From: Chryseobacterium angstadtii
Lineage (GTDB): Bacteria > Bacteroidota > Bacteroidia > Flavobacteriales > Weeksellaceae
Assembly (NCBI RefSeq): GCF_001045465.1
Contig: NZ_LFND01000003.1
Location: 1 to 64,000 of the forward strand
Length of the DNA stretch: 64,000 bases
Reading direction: 5' to 3'
In this document: positions 17,561-25,952 of the stretch, piece after piece
Numbering within the stretch: the stretch's first letter is position 1
Layout: every line of letters starts with the position of its first letter
Notes under the pieces: generated by a model
What the model was told of the DNA's origin: nothing
What the model saw: only the letters and a program-made list of their open reading frames with translations
The model's database searches: none
Translations under genes and position numbers: made by a program

Positions 17561-18557
17561 AATATTAATCATTACGCATACAGCAGATAATTTCTCCATT
17601 GAGAAAGTAACGGAATACATTGAAAAAAACGGATGTGAAGTCATTCGTTTCGATGTAGATCTTTATCCTATACAAAATAAACTGTCAACCGTTTTTCAGG
17701 ATGGAGAATGGGTGAGTATTCTTGAAACCAAAGAGGCAAAATACCGTCTGGACGATATTGCTGCCGTTTGGTACAGAAGAGCCTACAATATAGGAAACGG
17801 TGTGAAGGAAGAAATGGATAAGAAATTTTACGGAGCTGCTATGGGGGAAATCCGTAATACACTTTTCGGATTTATAGAGTCTGTAGATGCTTATGCACTG
17901 GGAAAACCTGGAATTTACAGAAGACTGGACAGCAAGGAAGAACAGCTTAAAGTGGCTGTTAAATTAGGACTTAAAATTCCTGAAACCTGCCTGACCAATA
18001 ATCCTGAAGAAGCCAGACAGTTTATTCTTAAACATCAGAATGTAATTGCTAAAATGCAGACCGGTTTTGCCATTTATGAAGATGGTGTGGAAAGCGTGGT
18101 TTTTACCAACGTGGTGGGAGAAGAAAAGCTTGAAGAGCTGGATACACTGGTGTACTGCCCGATGCAGTTCCAGAAAAAAATTGAAAAGAAAAAAGAGCTT
18201 CGTGTTACCATTGTAGGACGGGATGTGTATGCTTTTGAAATAGATTCCCAGCAGTCTGAAGATGCGAAGGTAGACTGGAGAAAAGACGGAGTGAACTTAC
18301 TGACGAAATGGGTAAGAACAGAGCTTCCGGCAGATGTGGAATCAAAACTTCTTGAACTGCTGGATGTTTATAATGTAGATTACGGAGCCATCGATATTAT
18401 TGTGTCTCCTGAGGATGAATATTATTTTATCGAAATCAATGCAGCAGGCGAGTTTTTCTGGCTGGATAATTTAACGGAAGAAAATCTTATTTCTAAGAGT
18501 ATTGCAGATGTTCTTTGTGATAAAGCTCCTAGAAGAAATAATATGGTTATGGCGTAA
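17553..18557 (+). CDS. ATP-grasp graspetide ligase, MdnC/MvdD (CdnC)-like
   Basis: This 334-residue ligase is homologous to its upstream neighbour: start KILIITHTADNFSIEKV, then VWYRRAYN, KMQTGFA, ELRVTIVGRDVYAFEID, GAIDIIVSPEDEYYFIEIN. Glu294 and Asn296 bind metal. The ending GEFFWL fits the ester-forming MdnC/MvdD type, which in chryseoviridin (CdnC) makes the successive small rings and the core lactones. I infer that this enzyme closes the T-x4-D rings and that its partner makes the Lys amide. The tail (APRRNNMVMA) is unique. A strong terminator follows 21 bases after the stop, so the cluster ends here. Confidence 0.9.
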   Translation: MNKILIITHTADNFSIEKVTEYIEKNGCEVIRFDVDLYPIQNKLSTVFQDGEWVSILETKEAKYRLDDIAAVWYRRAYNIGNGVKEEMDKKFYGAAMGEIRNTLFGFIESVDAYALGKPGIYRRLDSKEEQLKVAVKLGLKIPETCLTNNPEEARQFILKHQNVIAKMQTGFAIYEDGVESVVFTNVVGEEKLEELDTLVYCPMQFQKKIEKKKELRVTIVGRDVYAFEIDSQQSEDAKVDWRKDGVNLLTKWVRTELPADVESKLLELLDVYNVDYGAIDIIVSPEDEYYFIEINAAGEFFWLDNLTEENLISKSIADVLCDKAPRRNNMVMA

Positions 18558-18578
18558 CAGTTTATAACTCCTGATTTT

Positions 18579-18611
18579 AAAAGCCCTTTTGTTTATTCAA
18601 AGGGCTTTTTT
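18579..18611 (+). terminator. Intrinsic terminator ending the graspetide cluster
   Basis: AAAAGCCCTTT (18579-18589) pairs perfectly with AAAGGGCTTTT (18599-18609) around a nine-base loop, with a T run after it. Confidence 0.85.
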
Positions 18612-18657
18612 GTTTGTTAATGTGAAAAAATGAATGGTATGGGAGCCCGCACATTAA

Positions 18658-18858
18658 AAATTCTATTATTCAGTCAAATTAAATAAGCAGGCATCCAAAG
18701 ACTCAAATAATGATAATATTGATGAAATTAAGAGGAATTCTGCTTTAAAAATTGCAAATTTGCATAAGCGGTTTTTCATAAGTTCCGAACAGGAAAATGG
18801 AGAATTGCCGGATAGAAAATATTGTCATATTTTAGTCAGCAATCAAGTAAATAATTAA
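18658..18858 (+). other. Open frame without ATG in the gap before the epimerase gene
   Basis: The 300-base gap 18558-18857 holds the terminator and then this 66-codon open frame. It reads YYSVKLNKQASKDSNND, then IANLHKRFFISSEQENGELP, and has no ATG or GTG; only TTG codons (18760, 18805) could start it. Its TAA overlaps the epimerase ATG (TAATG at 18856-18860). It may be a gene remnant or chance. TTG-N20-TATTTTAG (18805-18835) inside it could be the epimerase promoter. Confidence 0.35.
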
Positions 18859-19871
18859 TGATTTTTGTAACGGGTGCAACCGGAATTCTGGGGAGAATGA
18901 TCGTTTTGGAACTTCTTAAAAAGGGAAAGAACGTGCGTGCTTCCAAAAGACCGGGCAGTAATTTAAAGGATGTAAGGCATTCTTACGGCTTCTATACGGA
19001 GAATCCTGAAGATTTTTTTAACAGGATTGAATGGGTAGATGTAGATTTTGATGATCTGGATTCCCTTCAGAATGCATTGAAAGGTGTAGATGAGGTGTAT
19101 CACTGTGCCGCCAAAGTAAGTTTCCATCCTCACGATGAAAAAGAAATGTACCATACCAATGTAAAAGGTACGGAAAATCTGCTGTTTTCATGTGAAGGAT
19201 CGGGAGTTAAAAAATTTCTGCACGTAAGCACCATTGCTGTATTGGATATTTTTAATGAAAAAGGAGAATTAGACGAAAATTCTGAGTTTAATTCCAAAGA
19301 AGAACATTCTGCCTATGCCATATCCAAACATCTTGCCGAGATGGAAGTCTGGAAAGCCTCTGCAGAAGGGCTGAATACAATTATTGTCAATCCGGGAATG
19401 ATTATCGGAAGCGGGAACTGGGGACAGAGCAGCGGAGATATTTTCCCGACCTTTGAAAAGAATGGTTTTACATTTTCCGGCGGAACAAGTTATGTAGACG
19501 TAAGAGATGTCGCTGAAATATGCATTGAGCTGATGGAAAAAAATGCTTTCGGAGAACGTTTTATTCTGATCTCAGAAAACAGAAGGTATGCTGAACTTGG
19601 AAAACAGATCAGATCACAGCTTGGTTTGAAAGAAGCTAAAATCCTTACCGCATTTCAGCTGAATCTTGGAAGACTGGCCAATATCCTTTTCGGATGGCTG
19701 ATTCCTAAACTTAGAATAATCACTAAATCCAATATTGAATCCATATCATCACTTAACACCATTTCCAACCAAAAAATTAAAAAAGAGATGGATTATCAGT
19801 TTATTCCTGTGAAAGACAGTATAGATTTTCATCTTAAAAATTATATTAACGACAAAAAGCTGAATTCATGA
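18858..19871 (+). CDS. NAD-dependent epimerase/dehydratase family protein
   Basis: This 337-residue extended SDR enzyme has an N-terminal nucleotide-binding motif GATGILG (residues 5-11), VYHCAAKVS, the catalytic Tyr/Lys pair in AYAISKHLAEME, and NPGMIIGSGNW. The C-terminal substrate domain includes FQLNLGRLANILFGW, which may lie against the membrane. The extended-SDR fold is clear but the substrate is not; dihydroflavonol-reductase-like and sterol-dehydrogenase-like members share these motifs. It overlaps the following acyl ligase gene by four bases (ATGA at 19868), so the two are co-translated and probably act on a shared acyl or lipid substrate (inference). Confidence 0.88.
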   Translation: MIFVTGATGILGRMIVLELLKKGKNVRASKRPGSNLKDVRHSYGFYTENPEDFFNRIEWVDVDFDDLDSLQNALKGVDEVYHCAAKVSFHPHDEKEMYHTNVKGTENLLFSCEGSGVKKFLHVSTIAVLDIFNEKGELDENSEFNSKEEHSAYAISKHLAEMEVWKASAEGLNTIIVNPGMIIGSGNWGQSSGDIFPTFEKNGFTFSGGTSYVDVRDVAEICIELMEKNAFGERFILISENRRYAELGKQIRSQLGLKEAKILTAFQLNLGRLANILFGWLIPKLRIITKSNIESISSLNTISNQKIKKEMDYQFIPVKDSIDFHLKNYINDKKLNS

Positions 19872-21637
19872 ATCTTGCAGCAGCAATTATCCTAAAAAAT
19901 GTAGAAAAACATCCGGTAAAATCCGCGATAGGCTTTAAAAAGAAAGATGAGGTCTGGAAAGAATTGAGCTGGAAAAAATTCGGTGAGATCGTTTTTAGAA
20001 CGGCTAATGCACTAAAAGAAGCAGGGATTCAGGAAAATGATAAAGTAGCTATCTACTCAGACAATTCTTCTGAATGGATGATCTTTGATCTGGCTTCAAT
20101 GGCCATTGGTGCCATTACAGTGCCTATTTATTCTACCAATAATGCTGAGCAGGCGGAATATATCATTAATGACTCCTCTGCGAAAGCGGTGCTTGTTGGG
20201 AGTCAGGCTCAGTATGACGCATGCCTGGAGCTTTTGAATAAAGAAGGGAACCAGTTGGAAACCATCGTTGTTTCTAAAAAATCGGTCTGGATCAAGAAAG
20301 AATTCAACAGTTTTTACCTTGAAGATTTCATTGCAAAATCCTCTCCGAAACTGGAAATCTGCGAAAAGGAAAACGATGATACAGCCACACTGATTTATAC
20401 TTCCGGCACTACCGGAACTCCTAAAGGCGTTATGCTTACGCACGGAAATTTCATTAAAGCTTTCGATTCCCACTTTGAGTTTTTTAAATTCAAAAACTTT
20501 GAAGAAGAGCTTTCACTGGCATTTCTTCCGCTTAGCCACGTTTTCGAAAGAAGCTGGAGTCTGCTGTGTCTTTATGGCGGAGCGAGGGTTTATTTTCTGG
20601 AAGATCCGAAAAATATAGCCAAAGCCCTGGAAGAGGTGAAACCTACCATGATGTGCGCGGTACCGAGGTTTTTCCAGAAAGTCTATGCAGGAGTTTTGGA
20701 GAAAGCGGAAGAAGGCTCATCCTTGAAGAAAAAAATATTCAATTGGGCAGTGGCTACAGGTTGGCAGACTGCTGAATTGAGAAGAAATGAACAACCAATT
20801 CCTTTTGGATTAAAATTAAAAGAATCCATTGCCAACAGCCTTGTTTTTAGCAAAATCAAAGAAAAAATGGGTGGAAGACTTTGGTTCTTGCCTTGCGGAG
20901 GAGCATCCCTGTCGCCGGAAGTTACCCGCTTTTTCGATTCTGTGGGAATTCATGTTACAGTAGGATATGGACTTACGGAAACTACTGCCACACTGACCCT
21001 TTTCCCATTGACGCATTTTGAACACGGAACCAGTGGAAAACCTCTGCCGGGTGTAGAAATCCGTATTGGAGAAAGTGACGAAATTCAGGCAAAAGGAAAC
21101 GGAATCATGAAGGGCTATTACAACAAACCCGAAGAAACCCGGAAAGTTTTCACAGAAGACGGATGGTTCAAAACCGGAGATGCCGGAAAATTTGATGAGA
21201 AAGGAAATCTGATCATTACAGACAGGATCAAAGACCTGATGAAAACCTCCAATGGGAAATATATTGCCCCGCAGCAGATTGAGAACCTTCTTACCAATAA
21301 CAATTTTGTTCAGCAGATTATGCTTGTGGCAGAAGGAAGACAGTTTGTTTCCGCACTAATTGTCCCTAATTTTGAGTTTTTGAAGGACTATATGAGCAAA
21401 AACAACATCTCTTTTACCAATTGGGAAGAGGCTGTGAAAAATGACAAGGTTATTGGTCTTTATAAAGAAAAAATTAAAGAACTTCAGATTCATATGGCAG
21501 ACTACGAGAAAGTGAAAAAGTTCACGCTGATGCCTGCTGAATTCGATATTAATACAGGAGAAATCACCCCTACATTAAAGGTTAAAAGAAATGTGGTTCT
21601 TAAAAAATATGCAGACCTTATAGAAAAAATGTATTAA
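19868..21637 (+). CDS. AMP-dependent synthetase, long-chain acyl-CoA ligase-like
   Basis: The 589-residue adenylate-forming enzyme activates a carboxylate, probably a long-chain fatty acid, as acyl-AMP and then acyl-CoA. It has the phosphate-binding motif TLIYTSGTTGTPKGVMLTHG (near 175-194), FLPLSHVFER, GYGLTETTATLTL, the hinge region TGDAGKFDEKGNLIITDRIKDLMKTSNGKYI, and a C-terminal lid with VKRNVVLKKY. This layout resembles FadD15-type ligases. It overlaps the SDR gene by four bases. About 140 bases of plain AT-rich sequence separate it from mvaD. Confidence 0.93.
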   Translation: MNLAAAIILKNVEKHPVKSAIGFKKKDEVWKELSWKKFGEIVFRTANALKEAGIQENDKVAIYSDNSSEWMIFDLASMAIGAITVPIYSTNNAEQAEYIINDSSAKAVLVGSQAQYDACLELLNKEGNQLETIVVSKKSVWIKKEFNSFYLEDFIAKSSPKLEICEKENDDTATLIYTSGTTGTPKGVMLTHGNFIKAFDSHFEFFKFKNFEEELSLAFLPLSHVFERSWSLLCLYGGARVYFLEDPKNIAKALEEVKPTMMCAVPRFFQKVYAGVLEKAEEGSSLKKKIFNWAVATGWQTAELRRNEQPIPFGLKLKESIANSLVFSKIKEKMGGRLWFLPCGGASLSPEVTRFFDSVGIHVTVGYGLTETTATLTLFPLTHFEHGTSGKPLPGVEIRIGESDEIQAKGNGIMKGYYNKPEETRKVFTEDGWFKTGDAGKFDEKGNLIITDRIKDLMKTSNGKYIAPQQIENLLTNNNFVQQIMLVAEGRQFVSALIVPNFEFLKDYMSKNNISFTNWEEAVKNDKVIGLYKEKIKELQIHMADYEKVKKFTLMPAEFDINTGEITPTLKVKRNVVLKKYADLIEKMY

Positions 21638-21778
21638 AAATAAAACTTTACTATTTTGAAGACCCGATTGGTTTTTGAATATTCAGTTTTATTTTAACTT
21701 AAAAAATAACTAAAATGGAGCAGGTTTTTGTTTCTTTTTGAATGGAAATAACAAAATGCTACCATTTTAAATCAGATT

Positions 21779-22837
21779 ATGACAACACAAGAATTTCTAG
21801 GAAAACAGAGTTTTACCATTCATACGCAAACGGTTTCAGAAAGCTGCCCGTCTAATATTGCCCTTATTAAATATTGGGGTAAATATGAAAACCAGATTCC
21901 TGCCAATCCAAGCATCAGCTATACTCTGAATCATTGCAAAACCAATACTTCGATGGAGTTTCTGGCAGATGAGCCCTTCTCTGTACAGACTTTCCTGGCA
22001 GGGAATGAAGAAGTAAAATTTGCAGAAAAAATAGAAAAATACTTTAGAAATATAGAGCAGTACCTTCCGTGGATACTGAAGGGAAAATACATCATCAGAA
22101 CAGAGAATACCTTTCCACACAGTTCCGGAATTGCCAGCTCAGCTTCAGGATTTGGAGCCATAGCGAAATGTCTGATGGCATTAGATAGCACTTTTTCAGG
22201 AGGAATTTCTGAAGAAGAAGCTACAAGAAAAGCCTCTTTTCTGGCTAGATTAGGAAGCGGAAGTGCATGCAGGAGCCTGTACAACGGATTAATCGTTTGG
22301 GGAGTGTCAAATGAAGTGGAAGGAAGTTCAGACTTATTTGCCGTAAAATACCCGGATGATGAGATTCACGAGGTATTCAAACAGTTTAATGACTGGGTTC
22401 TCCTGATTCACGAAGGACAGAAAAGTGTTTCTTCAACTGTAGGTCATGGACTGATGAACACCAATCCCTATGCTGAAAGAAGATTTCAGGAAGCAAGAGA
22501 GAATTTTGTTCCGATGAAGGAGATTCTGAAAAGCGGTGATATGGAACGTTTCATTACACTGGTCGAACATGAAGCTCTTACGCTGCACGCTATGATGATG
22601 ATGAGTGATCCTGCTTTTATTCTGATGAAAACAGGAACTTTGGAAGTGATCAATAAAATCTGGGACTTCCGCAGAGAAACCGGGCTCCCGTTATTCTTTA
22701 CACTGGATGCAGGGGCAAATGTTCACCTTTTGTTCCCGATTAATGAATCTGAAGATAAAATCAAGACCTTCATTGAAGCAGAATTACTCCAGCATACTCA
22801 AAAGAATGGAGTAGTGAAGGACGTGATGAGGTTCTAA
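21779..22837 (+). CDS. mvaD: Diphosphomevalonate decarboxylase
   Basis: This GHMP-family enzyme converts mevalonate 5-diphosphate to isopentenyl diphosphate, the last step of the mevalonate pathway to isoprenoids. The 352-residue product has the substrate-site segment CPSNIALIKYWGK (near 23-35), the glycine-rich ATP loop HSSGIASSASGFGAIA, LARLGSGSACRSL, and the C-terminal LDAGANVHLLFP with the catalytic Asp. Length is normal. Flavobacteria typically use the mevalonate route, which agrees with the polyprenyl synthetase gene at 33938. Confidence 0.95.
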   Translation: MTTQEFLGKQSFTIHTQTVSESCPSNIALIKYWGKYENQIPANPSISYTLNHCKTNTSMEFLADEPFSVQTFLAGNEEVKFAEKIEKYFRNIEQYLPWILKGKYIIRTENTFPHSSGIASSASGFGAIAKCLMALDSTFSGGISEEEATRKASFLARLGSGSACRSLYNGLIVWGVSNEVEGSSDLFAVKYPDDEIHEVFKQFNDWVLLIHEGQKSVSSTVGHGLMNTNPYAERRFQEARENFVPMKEILKSGDMERFITLVEHEALTLHAMMMMSDPAFILMKTGTLEVINKIWDFRRETGLPLFFTLDAGANVHLLFPINESEDKIKTFIEAELLQHTQKNGVVKDVMRF

Positions 22838-22881
22838 AAAAATACTGTAGTTCTTTATTGCAGATTAGATTAAATATAGAG

Positions 22882-22952
22882 ATCTGCGTAATCCGTGAAA
22901 TCTGTGTAGGGAAAACCTCCCGCAGACTTTACGGATTATGTAGATTTTTTTT
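22882..22952 (+). terminator. Long wobble-paired hairpin with T tract, 3' of mvaD
   Basis: ATCTGCGTAATCCGTGAAAT... (22882-22906) pairs over 25 positions with 22921-22945: four are G-U and one is a mismatch. Eight T residues follow. It is placed to terminate mvaD. The CTGCGTAATCCG/CGGATTATGTAGA wording also looks like a dispersed repeat; a related string (CCGCAGATCGGGCGGATTAA) occurs near 56680. Confidence 0.65.
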
Positions 22953-22999
22953 GGATATAAATTTTAGAATACGAAGGCTGGATTATTGATGAGTTTTAA

Positions 23000-23092
23000 T
23001 TCATCTGCTTCATCAAATCAATTTCAATTGATCCCTTCTTTGCTTACTTTGAATATACATTCTTATGATTAAACTTTGCGTGAAAAAATCGC
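23000..23092 (-). repeat. Dispersed intergenic element, copy 3 (partial, reverse orientation)
   Basis: The reverse complement of 23000-23092 matches the first half of the elements at 51215-51440 and 60377-60545: TTTTCACGCAAAGTTTAAT, then GTAAGCAAAG, then ATCAATTGAAATTGATTTGATGAAGC. It lies between the convergent ends of mvaD and the DUF2461 gene. The rest of the 22838-23161 gap holds the mvaD hairpin and no coding signal. Confidence 0.65.
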
Positions 23093-23161
23093 ACAATGAT
23101 ATTTATGAGAAATAAAAAATCAGTTAAAACTGATCCTTTATATGAAATACAACCTAAACTT

Positions 23162-23827
23162 TTAAAGAAAAGGCGTATTCAGGAAATCATTAAAAGGTTT
23201 CATCAGTTTAAAAATCTTCGTCAGGTTCTTTACTGCGTTTTTATCCATCACTTCTTCGTCCTTCAGAGAATACACCACAATGAAATTTTTAAGCTTTAAA
23301 TATTCTCCCATCGGATCTTCTTTCTCAAAACCCTGAGGAATTTTCTTCAACTTATCATCCTGATCAAGCTCCGGGAAATGCTTTTTAAAGTCTTTGTTGT
23401 TGATGATCTTCAGAAAATCTTCACCATATAACGAAATTTCTTTTCTTACTTCTTTCAAAACAGAAGATTCGGGCATATAGATTCCGCCGGCCAAAAAAGA
23501 TTTTCCGGGCTCCATATGAAGATAGTAACCTCCTTTCTGGCTTCCTTTTCCCATTCCTAATGAAGCTCCGAAATTGGTTTTGTAAGGTATTTTATCCTTT
23601 GAAAATCGCGTGTCCCTGTAAATTCTGAACAATGCTTTTTTACCGTCAAGTTTACCCAGTTCTTCATCAAATCCGGCCATTTCTTTGATCAGGCTATCCA
23701 GAAAAGAAATGACGTTTTCCTGAGATTCCGTATAAAAACTTTTATTTTCGGTGAACCATTCGCGGTTATTATTTTCGGTTAATACTTTCAGGAACTCAAA
23801 TGTTTTGGGTGAAATGGTGGCTGACAT
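23162..23827 (-). CDS. DUF2461-family protein
   Basis: I chose the ATG at 23827 (MSATISPKTFEFL, 221 residues). The longer frame up to 23902 runs into a heptad repeat and would add 25 unlikely residues. The product has the DUF2461 signature: F.FL..L..NNNREWF..NK..Y near the start, LFRIYRDTRFSKDKIPYKTN in the middle, GGYYLHMEPG.SFLAGGIYMP and the C-terminal LKNFIVVYSL. The family is common in bacteria and has no established biochemical role. It looks soluble and cytoplasmic. Confidence 0.9.
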   Translation of the reverse strand: MSATISPKTFEFLKVLTENNNREWFTENKSFYTESQENVISFLDSLIKEMAGFDEELGKLDGKKALFRIYRDTRFSKDKIPYKTNFGASLGMGKGSQKGGYYLHMEPGKSFLAGGIYMPESSVLKEVRKEISLYGEDFLKIINNKDFKKHFPELDQDDKLKKIPQGFEKEDPMGEYLKLKNFIVVYSLKDEEVMDKNAVKNLTKIFKLMKPFNDFLNTPFL

Positions 23828-23842
23828 ATTTTTTTGTTTTAG

Positions 23843-23905
23843 TTGTGGGTGCGGGTTTCGGGTTATGGGTTTCGGTTTAAACCGGCAACTGATAACCAGC
23901 AACCT
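23843..23905 (+). repeat. Heptad array, inverted arms
   Basis: Nine consecutive heptads: TTGTGGG TGCGGGT TTCGGGT TATGGGT TTCGGTT, then TAAACCG GCAACTG ATAACCA GCAACCT. The first five are G-rich and the last four are their degenerate complement, so the block folds on itself. It fills the gap between the DUF2461 start and the MacB stop. Confidence 0.8.
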
Positions 23906-23925
23906 TTATTCAAAAATACAGAAAA

Positions 23926-25155
23926 CTATTCATATCTCAAGGCTTCGATAGGATCAAGTTTTGAGGCTTTCAATGCAGGATAATACCCGAAAAATACTCC
24001 GGTTACTGCACAGACGATAAAGGATACGATAATGGATGATTCTGTAATAAAAGTGGGCCATGACAAGAAGAACGTAACTAATTTTGAAGAAAGAACACCC
24101 AGAAGAACACCTATAATTCCACCTGTAATGCTGATAAGAACAGCTTCTATCAGAAACTGATACAGAATATCTTTTCCCCTTGCTCCAATGGACATTCTCA
24201 AACCTATTTCCTTCGTTCTCTCCGTCACGGAAACATACATGATATTCATAATTCCGATTCCGCCTACAATCAGGGATATTCCTGCAATGGCAGATAAAAG
24301 TACGGTCAGAAGCTGGCTAGTAGAACTCATGGTAGAGATCAGCTCGGCCTGGGTTCTCACGGAAAAATCGTCATTGCTGCCGTCTGCCGGAAGTTTATGC
24401 TGTTTTCTCAAAATTTCCGAAACCTGATCGGTGGCTTGTTGAGACGTATTTTCATTCGTGGATGAAGCATATATGGTCTGTACATAGGTAATTCCGAGGA
24501 ACCTTCTCTGTACCGTATTAAATGGGGCAATAATTACATCATCCTGATCCTGTCCGAATGCATTTGATCCTTTGGGAGCCAGTATGCCAATCACTTTCAT
24601 AGGAACTTTGTTGAAGCGGATAATACTGCCTACCGGATCTTCACCGTTGGGAAATAGATTGGAATAAACGGTTTGACCTAAAAGACAGACTTTATTGGAA
24701 GAAGTTACATCCTTTTTGGTGAAAAGACTGCCATCTGAAATATTCCAGTCTCTGATTTTGAAATACTCTTCATTCACTCCCTGAAGCTGCGTGGGCCAGT
24801 TGTTGGCTCCATTGATGGTTTGTCCGTTGGTTTGTACTGCCGCCGAAACATAGGAAACATCCGGTGCTCCTTTTGAAATAGCATCCGCATCCTGAGCTTT
24901 CAGGGTCTGTAGCCCGGAGGCGCCTATTCTTGCTCCTCCTGAAACATTCACATTACTGGATGGCCGGATAGTGATCATATTCGACCCCATGGATGAAAGC
25001 TGATCACTGATGCTTTTTTTTGAACCTTCCCCAATGGCGGTCATGGCAATCACGGAGGCCACACCAATAATGATGCCCAACATCGTGAGAAAGGCACGCA
25101 ACTTATTTCGTAAAAGGGCTTTCCAGGCGATCCGGAAGAGATTGGAGACATTCAT
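23926..25155 (-). CDS. MacB-type ABC transporter permease
   Basis: The 409-residue inner-membrane protein has one N-terminal transmembrane segment (KLRAFLTMLGIIIGVASVIA), a large periplasmic domain (about 45-270, QTLKAQDADAIS..., DPVGSIIRFN) and three C-terminal segments with the FtsX signature (GGIGIMNIMYVSVTERTKEIGLR, then YPALKASKLDPIEALRYE). This is the MacB fold without its ATPase domain, which the adjacent gene supplies. It is the last gene of a four-gene operon TolC-MacA-ATPase-permease. Such pumps drive periplasmic substrates through TolC by mechanotransmission. Confidence 0.93.
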   Translation of the reverse strand: MNVSNLFRIAWKALLRNKLRAFLTMLGIIIGVASVIAMTAIGEGSKKSISDQLSSMGSNMITIRPSSNVNVSGGARIGASGLQTLKAQDADAISKGAPDVSYVSAAVQTNGQTINGANNWPTQLQGVNEEYFKIRDWNISDGSLFTKKDVTSSNKVCLLGQTVYSNLFPNGEDPVGSIIRFNKVPMKVIGILAPKGSNAFGQDQDDVIIAPFNTVQRRFLGITYVQTIYASSTNENTSQQATDQVSEILRKQHKLPADGSNDDFSVRTQAELISTMSSTSQLLTVLLSAIAGISLIVGGIGIMNIMYVSVTERTKEIGLRMSIGARGKDILYQFLIEAVLISITGGIIGVLLGVLSSKLVTFFLSWPTFITESSIIVSFIVCAVTGVFFGYYPALKASKLDPIEALRYE

Positions 25156-25178
25156 TTTATTCAGTTTTTAAGATAAAA

Positions 25179-25928
25179 CTATTTGTAGTCATCATTTACC
25201 GGAAGGCTTTCCAGTGCTTCTTTGGCTGATCTTATATTTTCATTTTGGAGATCTTTAATGACTTTTCCGTCCCTTAATGTCACTGTTCTTGTACTGAAGG
25301 CGGCAATATCGGGTTCATGAGTCACAAATACGATCGTTCTTCCCTGTTTGTGCAGATCCTGCATCAGAGCCATAATTTCATAAGACGTTCTTGTATCAAG
25401 ATTTCCCGTAGCTTCATCCGCAAGGATCATAACGGGTTCATTCACTAAAGCTCTGGCAATGGCAACTCTTTGCTGCTGCCCTCCGGACATCTGATTGGGT
25501 AGATGATCAATTCTGTTTTCCAGTTTAACGGCTGTCAGTGCATTAATGGCCCGTTGATGCCGTTCCTCACCCGATACTTTGGGATTGTAAAGAAGCGGAA
25601 GTTCCACATTTTCTTTAGCAGTGGTTCTTGCCAGAAGATTATACGCCTGAAATACAAAACCGATCTTTTGATTTCTTAAAATGGCTAATTCATCGCGGTC
25701 CAGGTTTTTAACATTTACTCCATCCAGAATATAATCTCCGGATGACGGCTTATCCAGGCATCCCAGAATATTCAGCAATGTAGATTTTCCCGAGCCGCTG
25801 CTTCCCATGATCGTTACGAATTCTCCCCTTGTTACTGAAAATGTAACGCCTTTCAGTGCATGGACAATTTCTTCACCCATCTTGAATTCTCTTTTAAGAT
25901 CTATAATGTCCAGAATTTTTTCGGCCAT
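25179..25928 (-). CDS. ABC transporter ATP-binding protein (MacB/LolD type)
   Basis: The 249-residue ATPase has Walker A GSSGSGKST (near 43-51), Q-loop VFQAYNLL, signature MSGGQQQRVAIARAL, Walker B MILADEATGNLD and switch His in FVTHEPDIAAF. The LARTTAKENVELPLLY segment is typical of LolD/MacB ATPases that pair with FtsX-fold permeases. It sits 23 bases upstream of its permease and 24 downstream of the adaptor gene on the same strand. It powers the tripartite exporter encoded here. Confidence 0.95.
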   Translation of the reverse strand: MAEKILDIIDLKREFKMGEEIVHALKGVTFSVTRGEFVTIMGSSGSGKSTLLNILGCLDKPSSGDYILDGVNVKNLDRDELAILRNQKIGFVFQAYNLLARTTAKENVELPLLYNPKVSGEERHQRAINALTAVKLENRIDHLPNQMSGGQQQRVAIARALVNEPVMILADEATGNLDTRTSYEIMALMQDLHKQGRTIVFVTHEPDIAAFSTRTVTLRDGKVIKDLQNENIRSAKEALESLPVNDDYK

Positions 25929-25952
25929 GATTTTCTTTTTTTAGATGTATAA

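Noticed and set aside
23096..23299. 67-codon plus-strand open frame
   Set aside because: Its second half is antisense to the DUF2461 gene and its start lies at the edge of a repeat.
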